Notes: generated by a model from the sequence alone, not told the origin. A DNA stretch of 64,000 bases from Aquilaria yunnanensis (GCA_039654915.1 CM077594.1:69682393-69746392); one strand, 5' to 3'. Numbered from the stretch's first letter, positions 1 through 11,438 are shown. Numbers and translations are program-made.

Positions 1-210
1 AATGTAAATACAATATTAGACCCAAAATCCCCTAAATGGCCTTCTTAGGTGCATTTTGAGCTCTTTTAGGGTTTCCACTTTTATCTTTACCTTCAAGCTT
101 GAATATTTGAGTTCCAATGGGATGAATCTTCCTTTTAGATGTTGGAAAGAGGTCTTGGAAAGTTAAAGCTAAAAAATCCAGCTTGTAGATAAAAAATGCA
201 TCAAGAACAC

Positions 211-1473
211 TCAATGGGGCTCAGAAGGTGCACTTTGAATGTTGTCCTTGGTGTCCTTGCTTTGTGACTTGTCTAAGTACTCTAGGATTGAGTACCAAGC
301 ATGTCCATTATCTCCATATGGTGTCTTGAAATTTTTAGCAGCTCCTTGTGAAGTGCCATGTCCATTCTCCATGAAGAAGCTTGAAACAAAGGCTAGTAGT
401 GCACGAGAGAGCTCATTAGCTTTCTTCCTTGTCATTGGTCCACTAGAAACCTTCAATGGGTCCTTGCCCTCCTTGAGTGTGCCTTCCTTGATCATATCAA
501 CTCCCCCCTCCTTAGAAGGATTCATCCATGAATCTGCATGTTCAAATAAGGACAAATTAGAAATGTTGAAAGTAGCACTCACATTGTACTCACCCGGCAA
601 GTCTAGCATGTATGCATCATCATTGATCTTTCTAATGACTTGGAATGGAGCATCTCCTCTAGGATAAAGCTTAGTCCTCCTTGCAGCTAGAAAATTTTCA
701 TTCCTCAAGAGTAACCAAACCCAATCTCCAGGCTCAAAGACAATTCTCCTTCAGCGTTGGTTGGCTTTCTTAGCAACTTGTTGATTTTGGTGGTCAATTT
801 GTTTTTTAACCTTCTCATGCAACTTCTTGATGCTCTCAGCCCTTTTACTACCATCCAAACTAAAAACCTCATGAGTAGGTAATGGAAAAAGATCCAATGG
901 AGTTAAAGGATTAAAACCATAAACAATCTTAAAAGGTGACAAACGAGTAGTAGAATGCATGGACCTATTGCAAGCAAACTCTATATGAGGCAAATAGTCT
1001 TCCCAAGCTTTCAATTTCTTGCCAATGATAGCTCTAAGCATGGAACCTAAGGTCTTATTTGTTACCTTGGTTTGCCCATCAGTTTGTGGGTGACAAGATG
1101 TATAAAACAAAAGCTTAGTGCCAAGCTTTCCTCACAAAGTCCTCCAAAAGTGGCTTAGAAAGTTAGTGTCTCTATCCGAAACTATTGTTCTTGGAACACC
1201 ATGAAGCCTAACAATTTCCTTGAAAAACAATTCAGCCACATGTATAGCATCATCAGTCTTATTACATGGAATAAAGTGAGCCATCTTAGAAAACCTATCA
1301 ACTACAACAAAGATTGAGTCTCGGTTTCCTCTAGTCCTAGGGAATCCAACAATAAAATCCATTGAAATATCAACCCATGGATGACTAGGTGTAGGAAGTG
1401 GTGTGTATAATCCTTGTGAAGTGTGAGTGGACTTAGCCTTCCTACATGCTATGCATTGATCACAAACCTTCCT
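211..1473 (-). pseudogene. D1 integrase catalytic core and C-terminal part (broken)
   Basis: This holds the 5'-distal part of D1's integrase after the H insertion. Reading from 1473 downward I see the second Cys pair (CDQCIAC), then the core with MDFIVG and IVSDRD carrying the first two catalytic Asp residues, and CHPQTDGQT followed by Lys where the catalytic Glu belongs (a GAG-to-AAG change near 1065). The C-terminal part has the RGDAPFQVIRKINDDAY and LPGEYNVSATFN motifs typical of the tail that follows integrase in this group. Frameshifts near 1120 and 740 separate the segments. The product would have inserted element cDNA in the nucleus; loss of the DDE Glu alone would abolish that. Confidence 0.85.
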
Positions 1474-3860
1474 TGTTATGGCTCTCCTAGTAGCAAGCAC
1501 TCTTGAATGAGGTAAAGTGCCTTAAATTAAGTTTAGAACCTTAATTCAAGTTTACATAACAAGAATAGAGAAGTTTAGCAAAGTTCACTAAGTTCCGAGA
1601 AAGATAAGGCATTAAATGAGTTTCAGGGGTAAAATGGTAATTTTGCATCCTGAATAGCCAGGCGTGGTCCTTAGTGTTTTAAAATGAGTTTTTATAACTT
1701 AACTTTCAACCTTAACCCAAAATTAAAGGAATAAACAAGAATTAATCAAGAATAACTAAGTTACCAAAGATGGGGGCTTAAGTGACTTAAGTCTAATACC
1801 TTGGTGGCTTGTGAGCTAAGTGAGGGTTTAAGAAGGGGAAAATGAGGGTGGCTACCACAATTTTCATGTTCATCCTCTCTACTCTCATTTCTCCATCAAA
1901 TTCACCTTAGAATCCAAGTTTCTTGGTGAGAACAAGAGCCATCAAAGGTAATATAGACTCTTGGAAGACCATTTCAAGCATAAGATCATGGTTTTGAGGC
2001 TTGGAAGTGTGTTTTCTCACATCCCCTATTTTTAGTGCGAGGTAACTAATGTGTTCTTGATTGAATTCATGTTATTTGGTTAGTTTGGAGCTTGGGTTTT
2101 TGGTTAGAATGCAAGGTTTTGATGTTTAATGCTTATGTTTTTTATTGGAACTTAGGTGACACTTTGTTGAACTTAGTTGAGTGGAAAGGAGGTTGATTCT
2201 TGCTTGTTACTTGGAGTTGAGGTAAGGGAGTTATGTTTTCAAGTTCAATTAATGCTATTGGCTTGAGTTTGCTTGAAGAATTTGAGTAATTCTAGCTATA
2301 ATATTAATTAGAGGATTTGGTTGAATTATGGTGGACTAGTGTGTTTGGGTTGATTGGAATGATGTTATAATGCATCATAGGAAGGCTTGTGATGGTTTAT
2401 TGTGGTCTATGCAATGTGTACTACACCTATGTGAAGTTTAAAGGCTATCCATGCATGTTTGATATGTTTGTAGAATGTTCAAAGTTCATAGCAGTAAAAC
2501 CAGAGATTTTTTGGCCATTTTGCAGGTTTGGTGATACGTCGCCAATCCACACAAGTTCCCACGACATGTCGCCAAGACCTAAAAAATTTGGCAGAATGTT
2601 GACAACTGTGGCGACTCATCGCCAAGATAGCATTTGACACCTAATTTTTTTTTCAGCATAACGTTTTGCTCGGGTGTCCGATTGAGGTGATTCAAGACTC
2701 CATGCGAAGCTAAGGGGGAGTACTATCACCTTCATGTTTTAAAAACAATTTTTTTTAACTCAAATTTAAGGCAAGTTTTAAAGGAAATTATGGCCATAAT
2801 AGAATACCATAAGTGGGTGCAAGGTTTAGTACCATTAAAAGCCTAGTTGAGACTTTGGATTTAAGGCTTCAATGTGGAAGCCTTAGTGCACCTAGTCTAC
2901 ATGGTCTTTATGGCCTAGTCTACAATAGTCCCACCATAATTCCCCTATACAACATAAATGGGAGATGTTCAACTGGTGATTTATCACTAGTTAGGCTGGC
3001 AAGCTTTGGTTGCTAAAGGACAAGGCAATGCCTTATAGTTCAAGGACAAGGATGAGGAGAGGTCTCAAGGAACCTAATTTTATATGCATATATTTTAGAC
3101 CCTCAAGCTATATGAGCTCACAGCTGGTTACATATGTTACCATATGTGGTGTCCTTAGTAATTTTCTTACAGGTACACTGAAGACCCTTACTGAGAATGT
3201 TATGTTCTCACTCGCTAGTTATGTTGTGCAGAGACTGAAGTTGTTGGGCTGGGTAATCGTTGAGGATTTTTGCGGTATTGCTATTTTCTATGTACAGGTA
3301 CGGCACTTGAGAATCTATATGATTATAGTCTACATGGGTACTTGTTGATTAAGTAACAGTACTAACTTTAGTCTTCCTTTGGCTACAAAGCCTAGTAGCA
3401 CTTGGACAAAGCTTTTGAAACTCGCCACTAGGACGTGTATCCAAGGTGGGAGTTAGTTCAAGAAGATCTTAGTAGAGGCTTGTATTTATACAGTACTCTT
3501 AGTTGCCTCTATAGTCTATGTTATGAAGAGTCCTAGACTCTAAGGTTTGGATGAGGGCATCAGTCTACCTTATGTATGAATGTTCTCACGTGTTGTTATG
3601 TGTAGTAAACTCACACAAATGTTGATCTTGTATGCTTTGGCTATTTGTACTTAGTTTTTATGAAATTACTTGGCCAAGTTAATGCTTTATGTTTCTAATG
3701 ATCCAAGTCAAAGCATGAAGAGCATGCATCTTGCATATTCTAGTTTAATCAACTAGTATCATGGGATTTAATTCGCGCACATATACAACTAGCCAATTGC
3801 AACCACCATGAGACCAGTTCTCACAGGCTTCTTGGGCAAGGGCCAAGGGCAGCCGTGTCA
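1474..3860 (+). mobile_element. Solo LTR of family H, inserted in the D1 integrase
   Basis: The insert starts TGTTATGG and ends GTGTCA, and is flanked by the exact 5-bp duplication TTCCT (1469-1473 and 3861-3865). Removing it and one duplication rejoins D1's integrase between the HHCC N-terminus and the core. It is 2387 bases long, AT-rich and has no retroviral domain, so it is an LTR left by recombination between two LTRs, not a full element. The same family supplies G's LTRs (inverted, 55089-60327) and the mosaic at 60944-64000. Orientation is taken from G, where a primer-binding site fixes the sense strand. Small reading frames at 2389-3348 carry no recognisable domain and I do not count them as genes. 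Confidence 0.93.
2520..2640. repeat. Clustered gcgac/gtcgc motifs inside the H LTR
   Basis: Within about 120 bases the motif cgtcgcc, gtcgcc or its reverse recurs several times (near 2536, 2561 and 2609-2625) in otherwise AT-rich LTR sequence. Equivalent clusters lie at about 56705-56830 and 62013-62175 in other H-family copies. Function unknown. Confidence 0.6.
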
Positions 3861-3865
3861 TTCCT

Positions 3866-4140
3866 TATATCCTTTACCACGTTCGGCCAATGGTAGTGTT
3901 CCTTCAAAGTATGCAAGGTTTTGGCTTGTCCAAAGTGTCCCAGAAGTCCTCCACAGTGAGCCTCTTTTATGAGCAATTCCCTCAAAGATACCTTGGGAAT
4001 ACACAACCTATTTTCTTTGAAAAGAAACCCATTAACTTGATAAAACTTATCAAAAGCAAACTTAGAACACTTAGAATAAATCTCATTGAAATCATCATCA
4101 GAAGCATACAAATCCTTCAAGTGTTCAAAACCCAAAACTT
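3866..4140 (-). pseudogene. D1 integrase N-terminal zinc-binding region (fragment)
   Basis: Reading downward from 4135, the translation contains EAHCGGLLGHFGQAKTL and HYHWPNVVKDI, the His-His part of the HHCC zinc-binding domain that begins retroviral-type integrases. The matching Cys-Cys half lies beyond the H insertion at about 1430-1470. The frame is open until the insertion and then reads into LTR sequence. It follows degenerate RNase H sequence at 4140-4616. Confidence 0.82.
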
Positions 4141-4762
4141 TAGCATCAAAAGCCGAAAGTAAAGCATACTTCCTAGAAAGTGCATCACCACTACATTATC
4201 CTTACCTTGCTTGTATTTGATAACATATGGGAATGACAAAATGAACTCTACCCATTTAGCATGCCTCCTATTCAACTTACCTTACCCATTAAGAAATGTA
4301 AGGGCTTGATGGTCGATATGGATGACAAACTCTCTCGGCCATAAGTAGTGTTGCCAAATCTCCAACTCTCTCACCAAAGCATAGAGCTCTTTGTCATAAG
4401 TGGGATAATTCAAGGTAGCACCATTTAACTTCTCACTAAAGTTGGCAATGGGTTAGCCTCCTTCATCAACACAACTCCAATGCCTATACCTGAAGCATCA
4501 CACTCAACTTCAAAAGTATTAGCAAAGTTAGGCAAAGCTAAAAGTGGTGCATTACATAGCGTCTTCTTAAGCAACCCGAAAACCTCCTCTTGAGCCTTCC
4601 CCCACTTAAACCCCATGTTCTTTTATATAACTTCAGTTAAAGGTGCAGCAATGGAAGAAGAATTCCTTACAACCTCCTATAGAAGCTAGCTAACCCATAG
4701 AATGATCTCACCTCAGTTATGGGTGTTGGCATCGGCCATTCTTATATGGATCTCACCATTTC
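4141..4762 (-). pseudogene. D1 RNase H (degenerate)
   Basis: The segment 4425-4616 reads WGKAQEEVFGLLKKTLCNAPLLALPNF followed by FEVECDASGIGIGVVL, the start of the RNase H domain that follows RT in Ty3/gypsy pol, with the catalytic Asp in CDAS. Downstream to 4141 the frame breaks repeatedly, but short matches such as a DYALVR-like tract can be followed. 4620-4762 is the connection to RT and is also frame-shifted. Non-functional. Confidence 0.75.
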
Positions 4763-5647
4763 TTAATCTATCTCAATTCCATGTGAACTCATAACAAAAC
4801 CAAGAAAAACAACTCTATCAACACAAAAAGAGCACTTCTTCAAGTTAGCATACAACTTTTGATCTCTTAAAGTGCTTAGTACTTGTGTGAGGTGTCCAAC
4901 ATGCTCTTCTAGGTTCTTCCTATATACTAAGATATCATCAAAGTAGACAACAACAAACCTACCAATGAAATCACGTAAGACATGGTTCATAAGGCTCATG
5001 AAAGTACTAGGAGCATTAGTTAATCCAAAAGGCATAACTAACCATTCATAAAGTCCAAAATTGGTTTTGAAAGTAGTTTTCCGTTCATCCCTTTCCCTCA
5101 TCCAAATTTGATGGTACCCACTTTTCAAGTCAATTTTTGAAAACAAGGTAGAACTATGCAACTCATCAAGCATATCATCAAGTCTACGTATAGGATGTCT
5201 ATACTTTACAGTGATTTTGTTGACAGTCCCACAATCTATGCACGTGTGCCATGAACCATCCTCCTTTGGTACCAACAGTGCAAGCACTACACAAGCACTC
5301 ATACTTTCTCTCACAAGGCCTTTGGCCAACAACTCATCCACTTGCTTCTCAATCTCCTTAGTGTCCTCGGGATTGGTTCTATAGGCTGGCCTATTTGGGG
5401 TAGGTGCACCCGGGACTAAGTCAATTTGATGGTCAATGCCTCTAATTAGAGGCAAACATCTCAGATCTTCCAGGAACACATCTTCAAAGTCCTTCAACAA
5501 AGGCACAACAACACAAGGAAGATGTGTTAGATCATTGATAACAAGCAAAGACTCTTTGCAAATTAAAAGAAGCACTAGTCTCTGTGCTTGAATGGCTTTC
5601 CTCACATCACTCATTCTTGCAATATAGCATACTTTCTTGCCACTCAA
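4763..5647 (-). pseudogene. D1 reverse transcriptase
   Basis: This is an open 294-residue stretch of RT. In order I see LVRESMSACVVLALLVPKED, VKYRHPIRRLDDMLDEL, FSKIDLKSGYHQIWM, a MPFGLTNAPSTF motif, and VVYFDDILVY with the catalytic YFDD pair, then YANLKKCSFC and VFLGFVMSSHGIEID. It would copy element RNA into DNA inside virus-like particles. The catalytic box is intact, but the frame is cut from RNase H by stops near 4763 and lies in a different frame from the upstream protease, so no polyprotein can be made. Confidence 0.93.
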
Positions 5648-6240
5648 CTTCCTCTCATTCTTTTCTCTCGAGAGCTCTTTCCTATTCCTCCGCTCATGTC
5701 ACTCATCTCACTTGATCTCTCCTTTTGTCTCTCGGCTTTCCCCTCTTCACTCATGCCCTCAACTTTCCCCTCTTCACTCATGCCCTCAACTTTCCCCTCA
5801 TTTACTTTTCCCCCAACCTTACTTTGAAGTTTCCTTTGATCCTCCAAAACTTGTTGTGGTGAAAGTGGACTAAGTGTAACCGGCTTGCTTTCATGGAAAA
5901 ATGAGCACAAGTTCCTCTCTCTATCATGTGTGACCTTCTTGTCATATTGCCACGGCCTTCCAAGCAAAATGTGGCAAGCTTGCATAGGAACAACATCACA
6001 AAGAACTTGATCATGGTAAGTACCAATTTTAAAGTTAACCAAAACTTGCTTTACAACCTTTACCACCCCGGCATCATTCAACCATTGAAGCCTATATGGT
6101 TATGGGTGCTTGTGTGTAGGAAGTTTCAACTTCTCCACCACGGTTGAACTTGCTACATTTGTGCAACTTCCTCCATCAACAATGAGGCTACATACTTGAT
6201 CTTTGATTCGGCAACTAGTGTGGAAGATGCACTCTTTTTG
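5644..6240 (-). pseudogene. D1 aspartic protease and linker
   Basis: The active-site motif LIVDGGSCTNVAS lies in the 6100-6552 frame at about 6150-6190. The rest of the domain continues in a shifted frame below 6081 as VLVNFKIGTYHDQVLCDVV and HILLGRPWQYDKKVTHD, both typical of Ty3/gypsy proteases of this group. A frameshift at about 6085-6100 separates the two. The linker to RT is low-complexity and contains the 27-base repeat described separately. The enzyme would have processed the Gag-Pol polyprotein. Confidence 0.85.
5733..5802 (-). repeat. 27-base tandem repeat in the D1 protease-RT linker
   Basis: About two and a half 27-base units encode the repeated peptide EGKVEGMSE on the minus strand. 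Expansion of this linker is neutral-looking. The plus-strand frames across it are pyrimidine-rich shadows. Confidence 0.8.
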
Positions 6241-7421
6241 ATTGGCCTCCTTCTTGGCTTGTACACTTAGAGCTCTCCTAGCAACAACTACAAAGTCTCG
6301 TTCCTCAGGCTCAAGTGTGTTTTGCTCATCTTCCTCCATAGTTGGTGTCTCATCCATGGCATCTTCCTCCTCGGATGTGATCTTTCCATCATCTTTAAGT
6401 ATCATCACCTTCTTGTTAGGACAATCTCTCATGTAGTGCCCCTTGCCTCTACACTTTAAGCACTCAACGTCCCTTGCCTTAGGTACTTCTTTAGGTGATA
6501 CTTTGGACATGTCTTGTTGAGGCCAAGACAAGCTTCCATTGGTAGCCTCCACTCTTGGCTTTCATACTTCTTTGCTTCATGTTCCTCTCCATGTGGAACT
6601 TCCTCTTTGAACCATCTTGGATGCCTTAGACCTCTTGATGATTCTTTCGACCTTAATGGCATGGTGAACCAAATCCTCCATGTTGACATGTGGCACCATT
6701 TCCACCTTGATGGAAATCTCATGGTTAAGTCCATTGATGAATCTAGCAATGGTGGCCTCCTTATCCTTAATGATATTGGCTCGGGTCAATGTCACCTCCA
6801 AGTCCTTGTGGAAATCCTCCACACTCCTTTGGCCTTGCACAAGCCTTTAAAGTTTGAGGTGTTGGTCTCGATAATAGTAACTTGGAGCAAACCTCTTTCT
6901 TATCATGGTTTTAAGGGCTCTGCATGTATTGATGAGTTCCTCCTCATTCCTTCTCCTAGAAGTGACAACCTAGTTCCAGCACACAAGAGCATAATCAGTG
7001 AACTCAATGGTAGCTAATTTAACCTTCTTTTCCTCAAAATATTGATGGCAATCAAACACCATCTCAATCTTTTGCTCCTACTCCCAATATGCATCCGGAT
7101 CACTCATCCCTTGGAAAGGTGGAATGGTAAGCTTGATGGAATTAAGGTTGTAATCTTCTCTTGGCTCCCCCATCCTTGGAAGCCCATGATCATGCCAATG
7201 TCCTTCTTCCTCCTCAAGTTCTTCTTTCTTGGACCTCTCCTTGTTTGCAAGATAGGATTTGGCCTCCTTAGCAATCTCAAGTCAATGTCCTCAATCCTCC
7301 CCACAAGTTTATTAAGAGTTTCTTTAAGCTCTCTCATGGTTGGCTCATCATTGTGTTTTACTTCAATCCTCCTATCCTCCTGGCCCTCTATACTCCTAAA
7401 AACAAATATCCTCACAAACAC
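6240..7421 (-). pseudogene. D1 gag (capsid and zinc knuckle, frame-broken)
   Basis: From right to left: an N-terminal stretch containing NDEPTMRELKETLNKLVGRIEDIDLRL (7104-7421); a degenerate segment at about 6940-7100 reading SDPDAYWE and EEKKVKLATIEFTDYAL with an in-frame stop; the capsid part SVEDFHKDLEVTLTRANI with ARFINGLNHEI and VHHAIKVERIIKR (6577-6840); and a CCHC zinc knuckle CLKCRGKGHYMRDCPNKK near 6410-6460. These match the retrotransposon Gag family, which builds the particle and binds RNA. Several frameshifts make it non-coding. Confidence 0.85.
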
Positions 7422-8260
7422 TCACCTCACATGTTTCACTCAAAAGATGAGCACTCAAACACTCAATTTGTTAGTGAGATATTACTATTCAAAGAGTCCT
7501 CAAAAGTTCTAAGAAAACTATCCACAAAGTACACAAGGAAACTTGAATTCTTGAAAACAATTTTGACTCTAAAAGAGGTGCACTAAACAAGTTTTAAAGA
7601 CTCTAGGGAGCTCTTGCAATTGATGATCACAATAACTACAAAGAAAAGATTTCTACCTCAAAACAAGGGGATAGGTTTTGTGGAGCAAAATTTCAACACT
7701 TTGTGTAAACTTATTTGCAAGCTCTTTTCTTTTATTTTCTTTGTTCTTGCTTTGTCTTTTCTTTTTTTTATTTTTTATTTTTGCTTGTTGTTTTCATGCT
7801 AAAACAACTTTCTCCTTGAAGTTCCTTCTACCAAAGACAAAAAGTTAGATTTCTTTTCGGCCAAGACAAGAAACTATGAAAACATGCACAATTTGAAACA
7901 ATTTTTTGATACCAAACTTCCTAAACTTTGATCCTTCTTTATTTGGTGTTTTCTTGACTCTAGGATGCTAGAAACAATGAAAACAAGAAAGATTAATATG
8001 GCTGGACATGAAACAGAAAGATAAGAAACAAACAAGAATAAATGGATGAAAACCGAGAACACAAGGTAGCATTAGTTGACTTTTTTTTGTTGTTTTTGTG
8101 ATTTTTGGTTTTGAAATAAGGACGGAACAAAGAACACAGACCTGAAACAAGAAGAAAAATGATTAAAATGGAGAATTAAAATATGAAATTTCTGGAAAAA
8201 ATTGAAAGAAAAATGAAGATAAACCAAGTCACAAAGATATGTCCTTCAATGGAACTTGTG
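7422..8260 (-). other. D1 5' leader between primer-binding site and gag
   Basis: AT-rich sequence with runs of pyrimidines (for example 7720-7800) and no domain on either strand. By position it is the untranslated leader of D1, possibly including a decayed gag start. I see no gene. Confidence 0.6.
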
Positions 8261-8273
8261 GCTCTGATACCAA
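8261..8273 (-). promoter_or_regulatory. D1 primer-binding site (initiator tRNA-Met type)
   Basis: The minus strand reads TGGTATCAGAGCC, complementary to the 3' end of plant initiator tRNA-Met. It sits two bases from the LTR edge (TGATACGAACC at 8276) and fixes D1's orientation. Confidence 0.92.
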
Positions 8274-8275
8274 CT

Positions 8276-8813
8276 GATACGAACCCCAATGTATAAAGAC
8301 CATGAAACATGCCCAAGATGTTTTTCAAGCTCCACAAGACATCAAAGAGATTGGATTTGAAGGCTCCCACCCCTAATCAACCTGTGACTAGAAATGAGAA
8401 GTATAAGAACACCAAGAACACAAGCAACTTGTGCACCAAGGCAGTTGCCAAGATCCAAAGAGAAATCTCTCCAAAGTAGCAATATTATTTCAGTTGAAAG
8501 CTATCTTTTAGAACTATAATATGTGCCTATTTATAGGCCTAAACAAAGGTAAAAGATAGGCAAAAGTTCGTAGCCCAAGTCACCTAGGAAACAAAGTTAC
8601 AAAGGTCTCAAGGAAACCTAGTCAAACTAAGACTCCTAAACCCTTCTAACCTTGTTTAGTGTATGCAACATATACCACTTGTCCTAAGTGACCTGAATTA
8701 ATTCCATAGCCTAAATAACGTACTAAATAATTTAATTAAATAGGGAATTAATGAAAATAAAGTGCAAATAAAAGATTAGACCCAAAAACCCCTAAATGGC
8801 CTTCTCGGGTGCA
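8276..8813 (-). mobile_element. LTR shared by D1 (5' LTR) and D2 (3' LTR)
   Basis: The left edge TGATACGAACC next to the primer-binding site is firm. The right edge is not: I place it near 8813 because sense-strand TGCACC there follows an A/G-rich tract, but it could lie 20-50 bases to the left. A TATAAATA on the minus strand at 8528-8535 is a plausible core promoter, about 255 bases before the LTR end. Bases 1-53 of the window match the right end of this LTR, so D1's own 3' LTR probably begins at the window edge. Confidence 0.7.
8528..8535 (-). promoter_or_regulatory. TATA box in D LTR
   Basis: Minus-strand TATAAATAGG inside the LTR and upstream of the primer-binding site, the expected place for the U3 promoter. 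Confidence 0.6.
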
Positions 8814-9251
8814 TTTTGGCCTCTTTTAGGGTTTCCACTTGTATCTTTAGCTACAGGCTTCAATATTTGAGTTCCAATGGCATGAATCTTCCTTTTAGAT
8901 GTTGGAAATAGGTCTTCTAAAGTTAGAGCTCAAAAATCTATCTTGTAGGCACAAAATGCATCAAGAAGACTCAAGAGGGCTCAAAAGGTGCACTTTGAGT
9001 GGTGTCCTTGGTGTACTCACTTTGTGACTTGTCTAAGCACTCTAGGACTGAGTACCAAGCATGTCCATTATCTCCATATGGTGTCTTGAAATTTCTATTA
9101 GCTCCTTGAGAAGTGCCATGTCCATTCTACATGAAGAAGCTTGAAACAAAGGCCTGTAGCGCACTAAAGGGCTCCTTGGCTTTCTTCCTTGTCATTAGTC
9201 CACTAGAAACTTTCAATGGGTCCTTGCCTTCCTTGATTGTTGATCATATCA
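8814..9251 (-). mobile_element. D2: tail of a second D element
   Basis: This segment is a near copy of 54-495, the region after and including the end of D1's pol, in the same orientation. It is cut off at about 9251, where plus-strand integrase sequence of E1 begins. No target duplication is visible at that junction, which therefore looks like a deletion or illegitimate join. Confidence 0.8.
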
Positions 9252-10296
9252 ATGCCTGAGAGAAAGTGGGGGTCCATATTTATGGACTTTGTAGTGGGAA
9301 TGCCACTGACAAAAAAGAAACATAATGCCATTTGGGTAATTGTAGATAGATTGACCAAGGCAGCCCATTTTCTCCCAATGAATCTCACTGATTCTTTAGA
9401 CAAACTTGCTCAACTCTATATAAAGGGGATAGTGAGACTTCATGGAATACCTGATGACATTGTGTCAGATAAGGATCCTAGGTTTGTTTCTAGGTTCTGG
9501 AAATCCCTACGTCAGGCATTAGGAACTAAACTCTGGAAGATATACTACGGTGTTGTGTCATTGAGTTTCAAGGAGAGTGGGATGTGCATCATCCATTAAT
9601 AGAGTTCTCTTATAACAATGGTTACCTTTTAGTGATTGGAATGGCCCTATAAGAAGCCTTGTATGGCAGGAGGTGTATCACACTCCATTGCTAGCATCAG
9701 CCAAAAGATAGGTTGGAATTAGGACCAGACATTATTAAAGAGACCACTGAAATGATAAAAATGATTTAGGCAAGAATCAAGGTTGCTAATGATAGGGAGC
9801 AGTCATATGCAAACTTGAAAAGGAGAAGTGACCTGGAATTCCAGCAAGGGGACTAGGTGTGGCTTGAAGTATCTCTTATGAAAGAAGTGATAAGATTTGG
9901 AAAGCAAGGGAAATTGGCACCCAGATTATAGGGCCATACCAAGTGTTGACCAAAGTTGGAAATGTGGCCTACAAGTTAGACTTGCCACCTGAACTTGGTA
10001 ATATACATGATGTGTTTCATGTCAGCTTGCTTAAGAAGTATGTTCCAAGTTCTAAACAAATAGTGATACCTACTAATGTACCTATAACCTCAAACCTTTC
10101 ATATGAAGAGGTCCTAATTCAATTCCTAGCTAGAGACACTAGGAAATTGAGAAGCATGGGGATCTTTATGATTAAGGTTTAGTGCAGTAATCATACTCCA
10201 AAAGAGGCAACTTGGGAAGTAGAAATGGTGATTGCCAAAAGTTACCCTTGGTTGTTTGTAAAACTTGTGAAGAATTTGGAGGACCAAATTCTTTAA
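9252..10296 (+). pseudogene. E1 integrase core and chromodomain (broken)
   Basis: The segment 9252-9599 reads ERKWGSIFMDFVVGMPL, VIVDRLTKAAHFLPM and RLHGIPDDIVSDKDPRFVSRFWKSL, with the first two Asp residues of the integrase DDE triad. An internal deletion follows: the conserved HPQTDGQ-E block is missing and the sequence goes straight to EFSYNN-like and PYEALYGRRC-like remnants with several stops (9600-9940). From 9943 the frame reads KVGNVAYKLDLPPELGNIHDVFHVSLLKKYV, the usual end of integrase, and then a chromodomain-like tail with SNHTPKEATWEVEMVI and SYPWLF after one frame break at about 10182. Chromodomains guide integration towards modified chromatin. Not functional. Confidence 0.88.
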
Positions 10297-10308
10297 GGAG
10301 GTAGTAGT
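10295..10308 (+). promoter_or_regulatory. E1 polypurine tract
   Basis: AAGGAGGTAGTAGT directly before the LTR start TGTTAGGAC; the expected plus-strand primer site. Confidence 0.7.
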
Positions 10309-11438
10309 TGTTAGGACATATTTCAGTGCTTGGCGCATGCCAAAAATGCAAGAAAAAGGCATTAGAACAATGAAGGACTTAAGTGGAATTGAGGAAAGTT
10401 ATGCATATGTGTAACCAATAACTATCGGGTTAAAAAATGCACAATTAAATGGCTTAAGTTACTAGTGGCGAGGAGCAAAGATAGAGAGCCAAATTGATCC
10501 TTCTTTTGGGGGCTAATAGTGATACAAAGATGTATGGGAGGGTTACAATGAGCCATGCAAATAATGGCTGCACTAGGGCTAGCATTACTCCATTTTTGGT
10601 GCCATTTGGCACTTTGAAATGCATGCTTCCACTAAAAATTAAGCCATGATTTTGGGTCAAAGGTCTTCCTTATTAAGCTTGACTGATTTCTTCATGTTCT
10701 TGGGTTGAAAACTTCAGGTTTAAGCCAAATCCTTGGTGATTAAAGCTCGAATTGAAGAATCAAGCTCAGCATTGGTGTTCAAGGCCTTAGGCAACTTTGT
10801 GATTGAATTTTCAGGAGGAGTCTTTGAGATTCAAGTTGGTCGAGAGTTTAAAAGTAAGAAATTGGTATGGATTCACGGTTAACTACTTGATTTTGGTATT
10901 GTTCCATGTTCAAGTGGTGTTTTGGCGTCTAAGTGATGCTAAATTGAGCTATATGATCTTAGAATGCTATATGGGGCATATATAGTACCTTCAGGTTATG
11001 TGTTATGTTGGCTAGCTAGTCAGTAATGGAAAGTACTTGGAGTTCACTATTGGAGGGCCATCCTATATTTGAACTTGGAGCTCTAGTGGAATGGATGGTT
11101 ATATGGTGAGGCTTGATGGAACTTATGGCTATACTTGCTAGTTTGGCTTTGGCTGAGAAGGATATTGTGTTTATGGTGTGTGAGTTGTATGCTTGGTTGC
11201 TTGGTTGGGCTTGCTCACCTTTCACAGCTATAGTTAATATGTGTATATTCCATTGTATATGTCATTTTGGTGTTTTCTTGTCTTTCTTGCACGTAAAGCA
11301 ATGCTAATGGGAAGTTAAGCCCTCGAGCTTAACTAAATAAGCTCCTAGAACTATAGTGATCCTTATTGAGTTCATGCCCATTACTGTATATGTTTCAGGA
11401 AAAGGTCTGGAGCCTCATTGAGCTTCATTAGTTGCTTG
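10309..11438 (+). mobile_element. E1 3' LTR, first segment
   Basis: Starts TGTTAGGACA, as does the solo LTR E2 at 25590 (TGTTAGGACC), and matches E2 in order, for example the TGTCTTTCTTGCA and AACTAAATA tracts near 11280-11335 against 52700-52750. It stops at 11438, where J3 is inserted. No gene inside; short open frames at 10803-11307 have no recognisable domain. Confidence 0.85.

Larger units (their letters stand above)
1..8813 (-). mobile_element. Ty3/gypsy element D1 (minus strand, left end outside window)
   Basis: Sense order read right to left is LTR (about 8813-8276), initiator-tRNA-Met-type primer-binding site, gag, protease, reverse transcriptase, RNase H, integrase, then a short tail that runs off the left edge. 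Every domain is broken by stops or frameshifts, so the copy is dead. The integrase is split by solo LTR H at 1474-3860. Bases 1 to about 495 recur at about 8757-9251 in the same orientation, which shows a second D copy lies immediately to the right and shares the LTR. The superfamily is clear from the order RT, RNase H, integrase. The lineage inside Ty3/gypsy is not assigned; I see no convincing chromodomain. Confidence 0.85.

Noticed and set aside
239..667. 142-residue plus-strand frame
   Set aside because: It is the complement of D1's integrase C-terminal frame, which has family motifs; the plus frame has none.
211..708. A chromodomain at the end of D1 pol
   Set aside because: The tail has the integrase C-terminal motif but I cannot see the aromatic and ATWE-type residues that E1 shows.
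5588..5873. Plus-strand frames with a repeated SPLHSCPQL peptide
   Set aside because: They are the complement of the 27-base repeat in the D1 protease-RT linker and have no start context or domain.
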